Under the pieces are notes generated by a model. It saw only the letters and a program-made list of their open reading frames with translations. It was not told the DNA's origin and did no database searches. Positions 26,501 to 41,500 of a stretch of 64,000 nucleotides of DNA are shown here, one piece after another. The position numbers were made by a program, and so were the translations under genes. Position 1 is the first letter of the stretch. Every line of letters begins with the position of its first letter. This DNA is from Congeria kusceri (Eukaryota > Mollusca > Bivalvia > Myida > Dreissenidae): NCBI GenBank assembly GCA_027627225.1, contig CM051028.1, positions 24,486,364-24,550,363 on the forward strand. Reading direction: 5' to 3'.

Positions 26501-29500
26501 TATACAAAGAAGAATGGCTGATACGTAAGGTCGTTCATTAATAATTGCAAAAACACTAATTGATCAGTACTTTTTTACATAAAATATTGCCAACTTTACT
26601 GATTTTTCTATATTCTTAACCAAATTCATACAAATTTGGCCAAATAATTGCCATTAGAAATCGTTTGTAACAGCGCATTATACGTACACAATATCATTGT
26701 ATCTTGTGCGATATTTTAAATGTTGAAACTTACCTTAAAAATATGAGTTTTTGTAAATAAATTATGGTAATAAATAATTTGTCTGACATGTTTTCTCTGA
26801 AATTTGATTTATCATCTGCAAATTGGTTTACCGACGTACAGGGGGTGTTAAGGATATATTACATTTATTTCTCGCCGTTTTATCTGACACTTTATATTGA
26901 GCATCTCGCGAGTAGGTATGCTCTTTAGTATAAACACAATCACACACTGTCCTTAATTGGTTTGTATAATAATTTATTAATGTGTGAAGTTTGATAAAGA
27001 GAAGTGAGCAAGAATGTGAAAGTGATGATGACAAGTGATTTCAAACCCAATTCGAGTTGATGTATAACAAAATGTAAAATGAAATCAATAATTTGCTTTT
27101 TTTACATGTTATAACAACCAGTGATGGAAAATATAAAAATTACAAATACATACAAAGTGGTTCATTTAATGCAGACAACACAAAAACAAACCAAATACTT
27201 TGTAACACATTATTGAACAAACACTTGTGAAACACTTATTTAATGAACTTACATGTACATGTATTAATGTTTCTGTGTACTTAAATAATCAAAATGGTAA
27301 TCAATTTTTTCCATTTAATTAACATACATAGAGATTTAAACATGTATACATTTTGTGTATTAAAATACATAAAATAGTATTCAATTAATGTCATATAATG
27401 TTATTGTCACGCATTTTTATATAGTTTTAACCAGGTTTCATAACAAAACCTGTTTATCCGACAACCTGTCGAAACCGACATTTTCAGTCGCAACTTAACT
27501 GAGTGTTGTTATCGACAGGTTTCTCTGTATATCTATGAAAACTAAACAATTTAGAACCGGTGTTTTTGTTAAGTATTATTTCATTTAAGTTACAAACAAG
27601 TCTAAAAACTATAATAGATTTTGCACTTTTGTTATAGTTTGACAATTTTAAGCATTTGTAATATATTGTTAAAGGCTAAAGCTGCATGACTTTTCTATAT
27701 TAACAGAAATGTTCCTTTAAAAATATTCATTTGACTTTATTATTATTGTTTTAGTTAAACAATATAATACTTTCCTCTAGGTTCTATTATATAATGAGTT
27801 TGCAAAATGGAAAATCAGTAGTTTATTTGTCTGTATTTTAGTGTTAACTACGGCCACCCAACTGTATTATAATATTGTGAAAAGTTGCATAATAATTATT
27901 TCATTTCCAGTTCTTAACTATATTGTACTTTCAATTAAGGTTTTAATACATAACAAACTGGAAAATTGAAAATTATTCATCTATTTTCTGCCTAAAAATT
28001 GTGTTGTTTTGTTTATTCATGGATTTTGCACAATCAAACCATAATATCATGAATCAAAAGATAAAGATTCAACCACTAAAGAGAGAAAATCCATCCATGG
28101 TGGACAAAGATATTCTCTGGACAAAGTAGTTCGGATTGATTTCTTATATTTGAACTTTGACCTTGCACTGTGACCTTGACCTTGAACGTAGTAACTGGAT
28201 TCTTGCGCGTGACACTCCATCTCACCATGCTTATCACTTCTGCCAAGTTATTTGAAAGTCCAACCATGCTGGACAAGATACGCTCCAGACAAAGTGGTAA
28301 GGATTGATTTCTTATATTTGACCTTTGACCTTGAATTGTGACCTTGACCTTGAACCTAGGGACCTGGTTCTTGCACACGACACTCCATCTCATCATGCTT
28401 GTCTTTTCTGCCAAGTTATTTGAAAATCCATCCATGCTGGACAAAGTCATGCTCCAGACAAAGATTTCCGCCGGAAAGAGCATATGCCCGCCAGCTTGGG
28501 CGTTCCTATATTAGGACACATTTTTTAAACAGGCGTATAAAAAAGTTGCATGATTATTTCATTTCCAATTGAAAGTTTATAAAATTCACATATTATCTGA
28601 TGTCTGACATAAACCATTTTAGGGGAGATCACCATTGAACCTTTTGCAAATACTTTACGTTTTAAAACAAAACTGCGTTATTTATAATGTCAAGTTTATT
28701 TCATGATTTAATATACAATATTACCTTTTGCAAATATTCCTGAACATTTATATCTATTGGATTTCAATGTCATATTTAACAGCTTTGGTTAAATAGAACC
28801 TTCCTAATTTAGCAGATTTTGTTGTTAAACAAGATTCTGTGTCTGATAAACACACATACCCCCTGTTGGTACTGGGTAGCCCATTTCTTAGTCCAAATTA
28901 GGTCAAGGTCAAAGTGAGGTTGGGTGATATGGGTGGATTGGGGATGGTCACAAGCAACAACTGTGTAAGTATCCAAGTGTTGTAGTAAGCAGTGTTGGTG
29001 CTAGAAGAAATGGTAAAATCTAGTTAACCAAGAAACAGCCCATTTGAATTATTCTAAGTGCAAATTAGGTCAAGGTCAAAGTGAGGTTGGGTGCTATGGG
29101 TCGATTGAGAATGGTCATAAGTAACAACTGTGAAAATATCAAAGTGTTGTAGCAAGTGGTGTTGGTGCTAGACGAAACGGTAAAATCTACTTAACCTTGT
29201 CACGGACGGACGGACTGAAGGATCGACAGGACGATCACTATAAGCCTCCTGGGCACATAAACAGGCAAAAAAGGCAAAGCGCCATAATTCTGCCAAAATT
29301 GGTCGCAGCCAAAATTCCTTCTTTAACGATCACCTACAAATTACGGTTGTTCAGCTGTGAAAATTTGAACGTAATCCGCCCAGCCATTAAAGAGGAATAA
29401 AGTCCACAAAATTTCATGAAGTATATATTGTGGAAAAAATGTCAAAGGGCCATAATTCTGCCAAAATTGTTCGCAGCCAAAATTCCTAACTTTACAATCA

Positions 29501-32500
29501 CCTACACATTAAGGTTGTTCGGCTGTGAAAGTTTGAGCATAATCCGCCCAGCTGTTAAAGAGCACAATACAGAATGGCATAATGAATTACATTACATTTT
29601 TCTTATGCATAACAAATCTGTGCAAAAACTAAAGAGTTCACAAAATTACCTACCTTGTCTTTTTGTGTACAGGCAGACAAACAGGTTGCAAAGAGGGCAT
29701 TTGTGTAAATGCCATCAGATCTGTTAGATTATTGCCAAGTTCAGATGCTAGAGATTCCAGATTGTTGTAAATAGCAACATAGTCAACCCTAGTGAGCCAC
29801 GACCAAGGGGCAGAGACTTCCTCTAGGAACACTCCATTCAGTAACTGGACTAACCGATACAGCAAACTCAAGGCAATATCCTGAAAGTAATTGGCTTCAC
29901 TTTTAGCATACATCATATTTAATAAATTATTATCCATGAGAGAACAATTGTGATACTACAAAGAAATAGGTGCTTTCATTTTTAGATGTATCTTGAAAAA
30001 TTAAAAACAGCTGTAACTAGCTGGGGTAAGCTGCTCATAAAGCTAATACCCATTAATTTGTATACACCATTATTCACGTAAATAAAAATGATAATGGTCA
30101 AATTTCGAATCAATTGTGAATCTACTGAAGAACTTATCAAACAATTTTGAAAAAAAGATTGTTAACTAATATTTTTAGTTTAAAAGTAAAGGGCTGTAAG
30201 CTATTTGGGAATTACAATAATAGCAGGACCCTGGTTGTTATTTATGATATTTTATGCAAGCTCAGAATGTAATTTCTATTGATCTATGTTACATGCATCC
30301 TATAGCAAATTAACAAATTAGTGACCCTGACCCGACTCACACTTATTGACAAACATTCACGAACAGACCATATGAGAGTTACCATGTGCACCGACTTCTA
30401 ATAACCAAACGTTAGGGTACACATGAGGGCCAAACGGCCCTGGGTCGCTCATCTCAGCTTAAGGCATCATATTGGCTTTTAAGGATGTTATAGTGTGTTC
30501 ACATCTGTTTGAAGTTAAATATTGACAACAAATGATAATGACGGACCATTAACAGCCATAATTTTATCAAATCAAAATAATTTCAATAAATTAAGTACAG
30601 AGGCATCCAATGAACATTTCTGTCAAATTATTTCAAAATCCAAAAGTGATTCTTGACAAAAAAGATTTTCAAATGTTTCCATATAGCCAGATAAGGATAA
30701 CTGCCTCGCCCCCTGGCAGCCATGTTTTTTACTGGATAATTTGCTTTGAAGGAATTATGTAAGGAAAATTTCAGTGAAATTATTTAGCAATCCAGAAAGT
30801 GGTTTCAAACAAGAAGTTTTCAATAAAACATTACAGAAAACTGCTTCACCCCCTGGTGGCCATGTTTTTATCCCAATCAAAATTACATGAAGGGATTTGG
30901 AAGAGATTCAACCAAGGAATGTTTCTCTTAAATTATTTTGATATCTAACCAGAAATTTCAGAGATTTTTGAAGTTTGTATAGCCATATAATGAAAACTGT
31001 CCTGCCCCTGGTAGCCATATTTTTTAACGTATTAAAATTATTTTAAGGAATTAGGTAGATGGTATATTTCCGTGAAATTATTTTGAAACAAGAGGGCCAT
31101 GATGGCCCTAGGTCGCTCACCTGAGTTTAAGGCATCATAATGGCTAATAACAAGAGGACAAAATGGCACTAAACCCCTTGAATGAGTATAAAAATCTGGG
31201 CCTTGCAGGTTCAGAAGTATTTTAGTCTATATAAACCATGTGACCCACAGGGTGTGGCCACTTTCTACCTTAGGGGCATAATTTGAAAAATATTTGTAGT
31301 GGACCACTATTCAATGTTACATACCAAATATGAAACCACTGGGCCTTGCGGTTGCAGAGAAGATTTTAAGTCATTTTGCTATTTAAATGTATATAAACCA
31401 TGTGACCTCCAGGGGCATCATTGGAACAATCTTTGTAGAGGACCACTCCACAATGTTTCAAGCAAAATATAAAACCTCGGGCCTTACAGTTTCAAAAAGG
31501 AAGATTTTTAAGGCCCACTTGCCATATAAGTCTATATAAACCATGTGACCCCTGGTCATGGCCACTTTTTACCCCAGGGGCATACTTTGAACAATCTTTG
31601 TTGAGGACTACTATACAATGTTACATTAAATATGAAACACTCCGGTTTCAGAGGAGATTTAAGTCTATATAAACGGTGTGACCCCCAGGGCAGGGCCAGT
31701 TTTGACAGGACAACTATACAATGTTACATACCCAATACAAAACCTCTGGGCCTAGCAGTTTCAGAGGAGAAGATTTCAAAAGTCATTTTGCTATATAAGT
31801 TTATACAAACAATTTAACACCCGGGCGTGGCCAGTTTTGACACCAGGGGCATTATTTGAACACTCTTTGTAGAGGACCACTATACAATGTTTCGTACCAA
31901 ATATGAAACCTCTGGGCCTTGCGGTTTCAAAGGAGAAGATTTTAAAATTCATTTTGCTATTTAAGTCTATATAAACCATGTGACCCCCGGGGTGTGGCCA
32001 GTTTTGACCCCAGGGGCATCATTTGAACAATCTCTGTAGAGGACCACTATACAATGTTACATACCAAGTATGAAACCTCTGGGCCTTATGCTTTCTGAGG
32101 AGATTTTTAAAGTCATTTTGATATATAAGTCTATATAAACAATGCGACCCCAGGGGCATTATTTGAACAATCTTTGTAGAGGACCACTATACAATGTTAC
32201 ATACCAAATATGAAACCTTGCTGTTTCAGAGGATATTTCTAAAGTCATTTTGTCTACATAAACCATGTGACCCCCGGGGCGTGGCCAGTTTTGACCCCAG
32301 GGCCCGTATCCACAAAGCCCGTCAGAGAAAACTTAAGTAAATTCCTTAAACTCATAAAATTCCTTATGAATGTAGCTGGTTCATATAAAGTTTATTGTGT
32401 CTTATCAGGTTTTAATCTAGTGAAAAATCAACACATGCTTCTTATTGTACCATATTTCAAATATAAAATGTTGATTTTCACAAGGAAACATTTATTGGAA

Positions 32501-35500
32501 ATGTTCATTTAAATATTACTTAAGTTAAGATTTTCCTAAGGAGCTTTGTGGATACGGCCCCTGGGGCATCATTTGAACAATCTTTTCAGAGGACCACTAG
32601 AGGATGTCACATATCAAATATGAAAGCTCTAAGCTTTGTGGTTTCATAGAAGTGCGGTTTCACTTTTTTAATCTATTTTTAGCTCTGGTGACCTACGTAT
32701 GCAGTGGACCTGAAAGATTTGAACAACTTTGAAAGAGGTCCACCCATGGATAATTCCTGTGAAGTTTGGTGAAATCTGCCAAACGGTTTAGGAGATGTTG
32801 TTTAAATGAAAAGTGAGAAGGCGCACGACGGACAACGGGCGATCACAAAAGCTCACCACGAGCACTTTGTGCTCAGGTGAGCTAATAAAACTATATAAAC
32901 CATGAGACCACCGGGGTGAGGCCACTTTTTACCCCAGGGGCATAATTTGATTAATATTTGTAGACGATCAATATAAGATGTTACATACCAAATATGAAAC
33001 CACTGGGCCAGCGGTTTTAGAAGAAAATATTTTTAGCCATTTTTCTATTTAAGTCTACGTATCTTCAAAGGTGAAGAATTTTAAATAACTTTGCTATTTA
33101 AGTCTATATGAACCATGTGACTCCCAGGGAGTGGCCACTTTTTACCCCAGGGGCATAATTTGAACAATCTTTGTAGTGGACCACTATACCATGTTACAAT
33201 ACCAAATACAAAACTTCTGGTACTTGTGGTTTCAGAGCAGAAGATTATTAGTCATTTTGCTATTTAAGACTATATAGCCATGTGACCCCAGGGCATACCC
33301 ACTTTTTCCCCAGGAGCATAATTTGAACAATCTTTATAGTGGACCGCTATACAATGTTACATACCAAATACAAAACCTCTGGGCCTTGCCGTTTTAGAGA
33401 TTTATAAAGCCATTTTGCTATTTTATTCTATATAAACCATGTGATCTGCGGGGCATGGCCAGTTTTGACCGCAGGGGAATAATTTTAACAAACTTTGTAG
33501 AGGACCACTAGAGGATGTTACATATCAAATATGAAAGCTCTCAGCCTTGCAGTTTCAGAGAAGATTTTTTAAAGTTTTCACTTTTTAATTATTTGTTTAA
33601 CTCTGACCTACATATGTAGCTGACCGAAACATTCTGAACAATTTTGAAGGAGGGTCACCAAAGGATCATTCCTGTGAAGTTTCGTTAAAATCTGCAAAGC
33701 GATTTAGAAGGAGACGTTGTTTGAATTAGAAGTAAACGTCTGACGGATGGACGCACGCACGACGGACAACTGGTGATCACAAAAGCTCACTGTGAGCACT
33801 GTATGCTAAGGTGAGCTAAAAATGTGGACTGACTGATGGAAGGACAAACAGAAGGACAGGGTGATTACTGTAGGGCACCCGCAAAACATTTGCGTGGCCC
33901 TAATCATGCTCCAGACATGATTCACGGATTTTATTCTTACATTTGACCTTTGATCTTTAAGTGTGACCTTAACCTTGGACCCAGGGACCTGGTTCTTGTG
34001 TGTGACACACCTTTTATAACTCTTATTACCTCTGCAAAGTTATTTGAAAATTCTTAAATGCTGGACAAAATTATGCTCCGGAGTGGATTCATGGACTGAA
34101 TTATATATTTGACCTTTAAGTGTGACCTTGACTATACATATGTCCTAGTATGTCGCCAGGATTGTCTTGCTTTCGCGAGGTTTGCCCTGGCTTCCCAGCT
34201 TCTCGCTCAGATGCATTTTGTCAGGGTCAGCTACGTGTCAATGAGGAGCAGTAATAATTGTCTGGTTTGGTCCAAATTTTCACACCTAAAACGCTACTCT
34301 GTCATTGACACCTGTATTGTGCTAAAACTCCCCCGACCGCACAACATCAAAGTGTAACAGTTTGACGTCATCAACTAATATCGTACAGTAAATGTATGTT
34401 ATGAATCAATACTAACGTATCTGAACGACAATAAAATTATCAATACGGCTTAACTGCTTGTCATTGTAAAGGAAATGTTTATGGTGTCAACAAAAGACCG
34501 TGTAACAATATGTACTGCCTATCGTTTGAGATACAGATACCCAATTTTGATGTTTTGCGCTACAAAAGTTTTATACACAAGTAAACATTTCACAAGTCTT
34601 TGCACTTCAATAATTTTATATCGCGGACAATACACCCACGCTTTCCATGCGGATGACGTGATGTTGTACATTTTGGCAGCATTTTCCCGTGCTTTTCTAG
34701 CAAAACACAGAGTTTACATGCAATACATGTGCATCTTAACTGCAAATAGACCTTGCGTTTACATCATGTGAACAGTAAAATTCTAATAATGATATAGTTG
34801 AAAATATTTTATGTATGGATAGTACACATTATGGATGTTAACAACAATGAAAAACGTCGTTATGAGTTAATTACGTTTACTTTTTATGTCGCGAAAATAG
34901 GCTAGTGTATACATAGGTGTCCCGCTCATGTCGAATGTCCCACCAATTTTTTGTCAATGTCCTTTTTTGGTCTGAAAATATTATGGCATGTATGCCTTAC
35001 ACCTAAGGACCTGGTACTTGCGTGCAACACACCACCTCATGATGCTTATCACCTCTGCAAAGTTATTAGGAAATACTTGAATATTGGACAAATTTATGCT
35101 CCAACAGGGCCCATGGTTTTCATTGTTATATATGACCTTTGACCTTTAAGTGTGACTTTAACCTTGGTAGGTAGGTACACACGCAGACAGGGCAAACATT
35201 ATAATAATGCCCTCAAATCATTGATGGCGGGAGGGGGGGGGGGGGGCCATTAAAAGCAAACAAAGCTGTTGGCTATCTTCAACAGATTTGATACCTCTCT
35301 GTCAGATGACAGCGACTGGGGCTCTTCAAGCATCTCTTCATTCTGATGCCCATGTTCAATGTTCTCTCGCATGTCAATACATGCCATGCAACTGCTATCT
35401 GCAGCAGACTCTGTGATAGCAGTGGCCAATTTTTCTGACTGAAACTGCTCAGGAAAAGCTAAAAAAGCATACAGATAAATAAACTATTCTAACCTTATTA

Positions 35501-38500
35501 TTATATTAATTTACTGCATCATCTGCATTCAGAACTTCCTAACCTTCATGTATATTTAAAATACGTGTAACAATTAAGTGTCATAAATTGCCATATGCAT
35601 GTTAATATCATAATCTAATAAAGTTATATTTTAATAGAGAAAACATTATTTGAGATTAAGTAAATTTAAATAATAGTTATATATAAATGGGTGTTGTTTA
35701 AAAGGCCCACTGTGTCATAATAATATGTATGAAATTTAAAGAAAATAGTATTAAACTTATGGATTTGCCGTTTTTATAACAAGACAACAATAAAATATGC
35801 CAAAATTAATTGAAAAATATTTTTCAAAATGTCTATATAAATTAGGGATGGGACCGATTATTCGAATATTCGAATATCGGATAATACTCGAATATAAAAA
35901 AATGAATATGAATATTCGATTTTCAAATTTATTTAAAGAACAAAATTTCTTTTAAAAAATCATGTTTTTTTCCAGTTTGATTGCAAAGTTAACATGAATT
36001 CCAGTCGTATTTTCTGCCTAGCAGGTGGGCGGGGGCAGTGTAACGTTTTTACAACACATGCCAAACATGTCCAATAAATGACAATTGATAATTGGCAGGG
36101 GTCCACGTCTTTACAAGGGCCGCGAATTAACGGTTTGTAGGAGGCGCGAATATGACGCATTGTATCCACAAATAACAAAACTGGGCCATGTTGTGATAAC
36201 GGTTTCACAGTTTGCACAAGGCGTACATTGTTGTTTATTGTCCTTAAGTGACATCTATACGGTAAACATGTTTACAGTAAATTACAATTACTCTATAAGT
36301 AAACCAATCAAAATGAATCCATTATCAGCCAATCAATTTCTTCAACAAAATTAGCATGATCTGGTCAATCTTAATATACGTCACTTGTAAATTATTCTCC
36401 ATTATATCAACACCGTATATTATACAAGAGTCTTGATTAATAAACAATGCCACCATCATTGGTTTGGAAGTACTTTACGCGGTCATTAGACAAAACCCAG
36501 GCAACGTGTAATCTATGTAATGAGAAATTTGTGTACGGAACGATTAACAAATTAATTAAACATACATTTAACAATATCTTACATTTCTTTATATTTGCCT
36601 AACACTCACTAAGTTATATTGCTCATTTACCACTAAAACAAGGTAAAATAACTACGTACACGTAGTATACATATTTCGGATTGGTAAATATTCGGACAGA
36701 GTGCCGTATATAGTAGTATTTACAAAAACGAATATTCGAATATATTTGAATACCTATAACGAATATTTGAATATTGATTTCAGTATTCGGTCCCATCCAT
36801 AATATAAATAGATATTGACAATGACACTGTATAGAGTTAGCAGGTCATATTCTAGAACCTCCACCTAGACGCTTAATTGATGTCTTTTTGTTTTCAGTGG
36901 ATAAATAAGAAAACATTGAAACTAAATACAAATTGTTACATAAGGGCATTAGTATGATAAATTTATATATTTTTAAACAACAAACAAGAATTTATGTTGA
37001 TATAAAAAATCTACTTTGATATTGCACTAGCACAAGTGGTATCCAACAAATGATAAACACATAGTTAATATTACCTGTTTTAACAGCGTGCTTTACATTT
37101 TCCTGTCAAAAGAATAACAATCGTTAGATACAAATGGATACAAAATGATTACAAAATAGATTTAGATTATATATGGTCAAACTGCCAACATGTTTAATTG
37201 GGGGTGTCATATACAAAAAAATTGGAGGCACAAGCAGGGTTCGAATTGAACGAAAAATTTTGAGCTTACTTACAAAAGCAGAAATTCACTCGCAAAATAT
37301 ATTTATTGTTGTATTCATTAAACATTACACATCATAACTCATTTATGTATTACTCAGTCCATATAGCACTACAGTAGGCCTCTTCTGTTGTTCACCATTC
37401 TGACATTTTTTTGTTTAGTTATATAGTTAATATTTTGTTCCGTTCATAATTTGTTCATAATTAATTTATGTTCATTTTTTTCCATTAACAAAACACTGCA
37501 TTCTAATGACCTTCAGGGGTTCTGCAGGCTAAAAAAAACTGACCTTGCAGTAGTATTTCGAAATTTCAACAAACAATAAAATCCATGAACAACAATCTAT
37601 AATTAACACCTGTTAAAACTGAGAAGACTGACTGTTAATCAGCCAGGCTTCCTAATCGGCAAGCTTTTAGCAACAGCGTGTGAGTTTGACTTCAAAGGTC
37701 TTTGATGCGACTGCCGACTGGGGCCATTGTCTAGCAGTTTGTAGCACTAAGCATGTAACACACTAAGCACATCTTCAATGTCAAAAAGCATAAATAACAA
37801 GAGCTGTTGGAGGACAGTGCGCTCGACTTTTCTTGGGCTTGTCACAGTTACTGGCATTTTTTTTCTAAAACAAGAAAATATGGAAATTCCACGAACACCA
37901 AATGTTTCTAACGAAATGCATTAAATTCAGCACATCAATAAAATTTTGAGTAAAAGTGACCTTGACCCCACCCACCCCATATGCAATGCCAAACGAGGTC
38001 TAGATATAAGGTATCTATGTATTAAGTTTTATTAAAATATCTCAATGCATTCTCAAGTTATTGATCGGAAACCGTTTTTCTATTTTTAGTAACAGTGACC
38101 TTGCCCTTGACCCCACCCACCCCATACGCAATTCCAGGCGAGGTCTTGATATAAGGTATCTATGTATAAAGTTTCATTAAAATATCTCAATGCATTCTTA
38201 AGTTATTGAACAGAAACCGTTTTTTTTTTTATTTTAGTAACAGTGACCTTGACCTTGACCCCTGTGTTTTTTTTTCAGTGATTTGTGAATATGCCCTTTT
38301 CTGTGAAATTGTGAAAAATGCGTCGTAAAACGCCAAAATTGTGAAAAGAGGGAAATACCAACTACATGTGGTATCAAATAATAACTAGTGATTTTGTTGT
38401 ATTTAATCACACTTAAAGTACAAACACATGATATTAAAGTGTGATCTTTACATTCATGAAACCTTACCATGAAACATTCAAGTTAAATTTCTCTCTTTTG

Positions 38501-41500
38501 CAGATTTGATATTATCAATTATTCTTTAAATTAGCAAAATGTGCAATGGCTTCACTTGAGTCAGACACAAGAGTCAATAGAAATGTCACATGATTGAGAT
38601 GTAAAAGGCTCATTAACGGACAAAACAGGGGTTTCATCGATGTTATTTTTGTCACCACTATCAGTATGTGAATCTGACTAACTTGCACTCGTAAACGCCA
38701 GTAAATCTATTTGTGAAGACACTAAAGTTGAAACTGTTAAACTGCAGCACAAATTGTCTTCGGGGGCTTCACTTACTATTTTCTCGCTTAAAATTGCCTG
38801 TTTGAAATGATGACTCCTGTAAGATAAGCTCGTCTTTTTATCAAAAAAATTTCACACAGTACTGAGAGTTTCGTGAAAAATGCATTGTGATTACTTAAAA
38901 AACAAAACGAGAAGAAAATAATCTGCAGTGTTTACACTTTAAAAATCCTTCAAACGATTGATTCAATACAGATTATAACCCAATGAGCGTTTACAGTGAC
39001 CCAGATGAGCACATGTTTCACTAACCGACTGGTTCACGAAAATTTTTATCCTGTGTAAACAAAATTCACAAAAATAATTAAGATTTCATATTTTTTTATC
39101 CACTTATCCATTTGTGAATTTTCTGCCAAAAATTGTGAAAAAAGTATACTTTTTGGCTTTGTGAATGGTACCGAATATCGGCATGAAAGTGAGGCAAAAC
39201 AAGAGGGCCATGATGGCCCTAGGTCGCTCACCTGAGTTTAAGGCATAATGGCTAATAACAAAAAGGGAATAATGGCACTAAACGAGTATAAAGATCTGGG
39301 CCTTGCAATTTCAGATATTTTTTGAGTCTATATAAACCATGTGACCCACAGGGCATGGCCATCTTGTACCCCAGGGGCATACCCTTCTCGAACAAGTGTA
39401 TTTATATGCATTTAATCCGTAGTAAACGCTGCGGTATTGGCACCATAGATTTTCTGTGTTTAATACGCGTTTAATACACTTGAAAATGCAGAAAAAATAA
39501 ACTTGTTAAAGAAAAAAAGTGTATTTTTTCTGCATTTTCCCGGCACTAACACACTTATTTGCATTTAAAGTGTATTGTTCGTGTATTTTAAGTGTATTTT
39601 CTAGAGCATTAATAAACTTTTTTGTAAAAAATGGAGAAAAAGTACAGAAACAATACACTTAGTGTACTAAAAGTGTATTTACCGTAATTCACCTATATGT
39701 TCGGTCACGAAAAAAAAATAATTTTTTTTTGCGACCGATTATTTAGATACCAAAAAAAAATCCCTACAAAATTCGGCCGAAAATTAAGGTACTCAAGAAA
39801 ACGGGGTACCGGACGTAAAATAATTACGAAGTGTCTTACCGAAGTGTGAGCACACAAGGCGTACAATGTGATATTCAGTCAATAATTGTTAAATAAACAT
39901 CCTTTCTTTATCAATAAACAACATACATTTTGCCAAAAGCCGTTTGATGTCGTAAAGTTGGGTCGCTCAATTGAAAGCAGCTGGCGTACGTCGCAAAAGG
40001 CCTATTAACAGAAGAACCTTTAATAATTTGTTATGTGCAAATATTTTGAATTACAAATGTACTACCTGGTAATTTCATAAACATTTCATTCCTCGAAACG
40101 TTAACAATGCAACAATACTAACGCCGAAACTGTCCGATTTGAATTCTGCATAATTGGCAAGATGCTTGATTTAGTCGATCCAAATCATGCAGACGAACGC
40201 CTGTTGCTTAGCAACCAATATAGGCTCAATCGGGAGTGCAGTATCAGCTCGAGTTTGATTGACACATCACACATCTACCAATTAACACAGTCCAGTTAAG
40301 AGGCTTTCAAATTGCATAGAAAGCAGTCTGATGTCATGCTGTGTGGTACATGCTTTGTTGATAAGTATACAACAATGTGGCAAGTTGTGTTAGTTGGGTT
40401 GGCAAAGCGACATAATTTTCATTGGACTTACGGATTTAAAAAAAAAACTTGTGATACAGGTAACAGATTTATATGTACGAATATTTATAAAAAATACTTT
40501 CATTTAAGTGTCCGGATTTAGATACGTAAAATAAATTATTTGCACATAAAAAATATGGTGTCCGAATATTTAGCTAGGCCGAACATTTAGGTGAATTACG
40601 GTAATGCGCATTAAACGCAGAAAAATTACGGTGCCAATACCGCAGCGTTTAATACGCTTATTCGAGAAGGGTAATTTGAACAATATTTGTAGTGGACCAC
40701 TTTTCAATGTTGCATACCCAATATGATTCCACTGGGCCTTGCGGTTTCAGAGGAGATTTTTCAAGTCATTTTGCTATTTAAATGTATATAAACCATGTGA
40801 CCCCCAGGGGGTGGCACATTTTTACCCCAGGGACATCATTTTAACAATCTTTGTAGAGGACCACTCCACAATGTTTCATGCAAAATATAAAACCTCTGGG
40901 CCTTATGGTTTCAATAAGGAAGATTTTTAAGGCCCACTTGCCATATAAGTCTATATAAATCATTTGACGCCCCAGGTCATGACCACTTTTTACCCCAGGG
41001 GCATAATTTGAACAATCTTTGTAGAGGACCACTATAAAATGTTACATATCAAATACGAAAAAACTGCGGTTTCAGGAGATTTTAAAGTCATTTGGCTATT
41101 CAAGTCTATATAAACAATGTGACCCCCAGGGCAGGGCCAGTTTTGACCAATGGGACATCATTTGAAAAATCTTTGCAGAGGACCACTATAAAATGTCACA
41201 TACCACATATGAAATCTCTAGGCCTTGCAGTTTCAGGGGAGAAGATTTTTAAAGTCATCTTGCTATTTAAGTCCATATCAACCATGTGAGCCCTGGGGTG
41301 TGGCCAGTTTTGACCCCAGGGGTATCATTTGAGTAGTCTTTGTAGAGGACCACTATACAATGTACATACCAAATATGAAACCTCTGGGCCTTGCAGTTTC
41401 AGAGGAGAAGATATTTAAAGCCATTTTGCTATTTAAGCCTATATAAACCTAGTGACCACTAGAGTGTGCCCAGTTTTGACCACAGGGGCATCATTTGAAC

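Larger units (their letters stand above)
20548..27535. mobile_element. Possible long-TIR element, or two inverted copies of one repeat
   Basis: Left end (20556-20800): GATACAGAGAAACTTGTCAA, then CACCCCCTGTACGTCGGTTA and GATGATAAATCAAATTTCAG. The same blocks occur inverted on the right (26783-26855 and 27508-27530). The right copy carries about 560 extra bases between the blocks. The 6 kb between is AT-rich with no transposase; only RT fragments are seen. Confidence 0.4.

Noticed and set aside
28076..28483. 135-codon minus-strand ORF
   Set aside because: Peptide periodicity equals the family D unit; no start context or splice neighbours.
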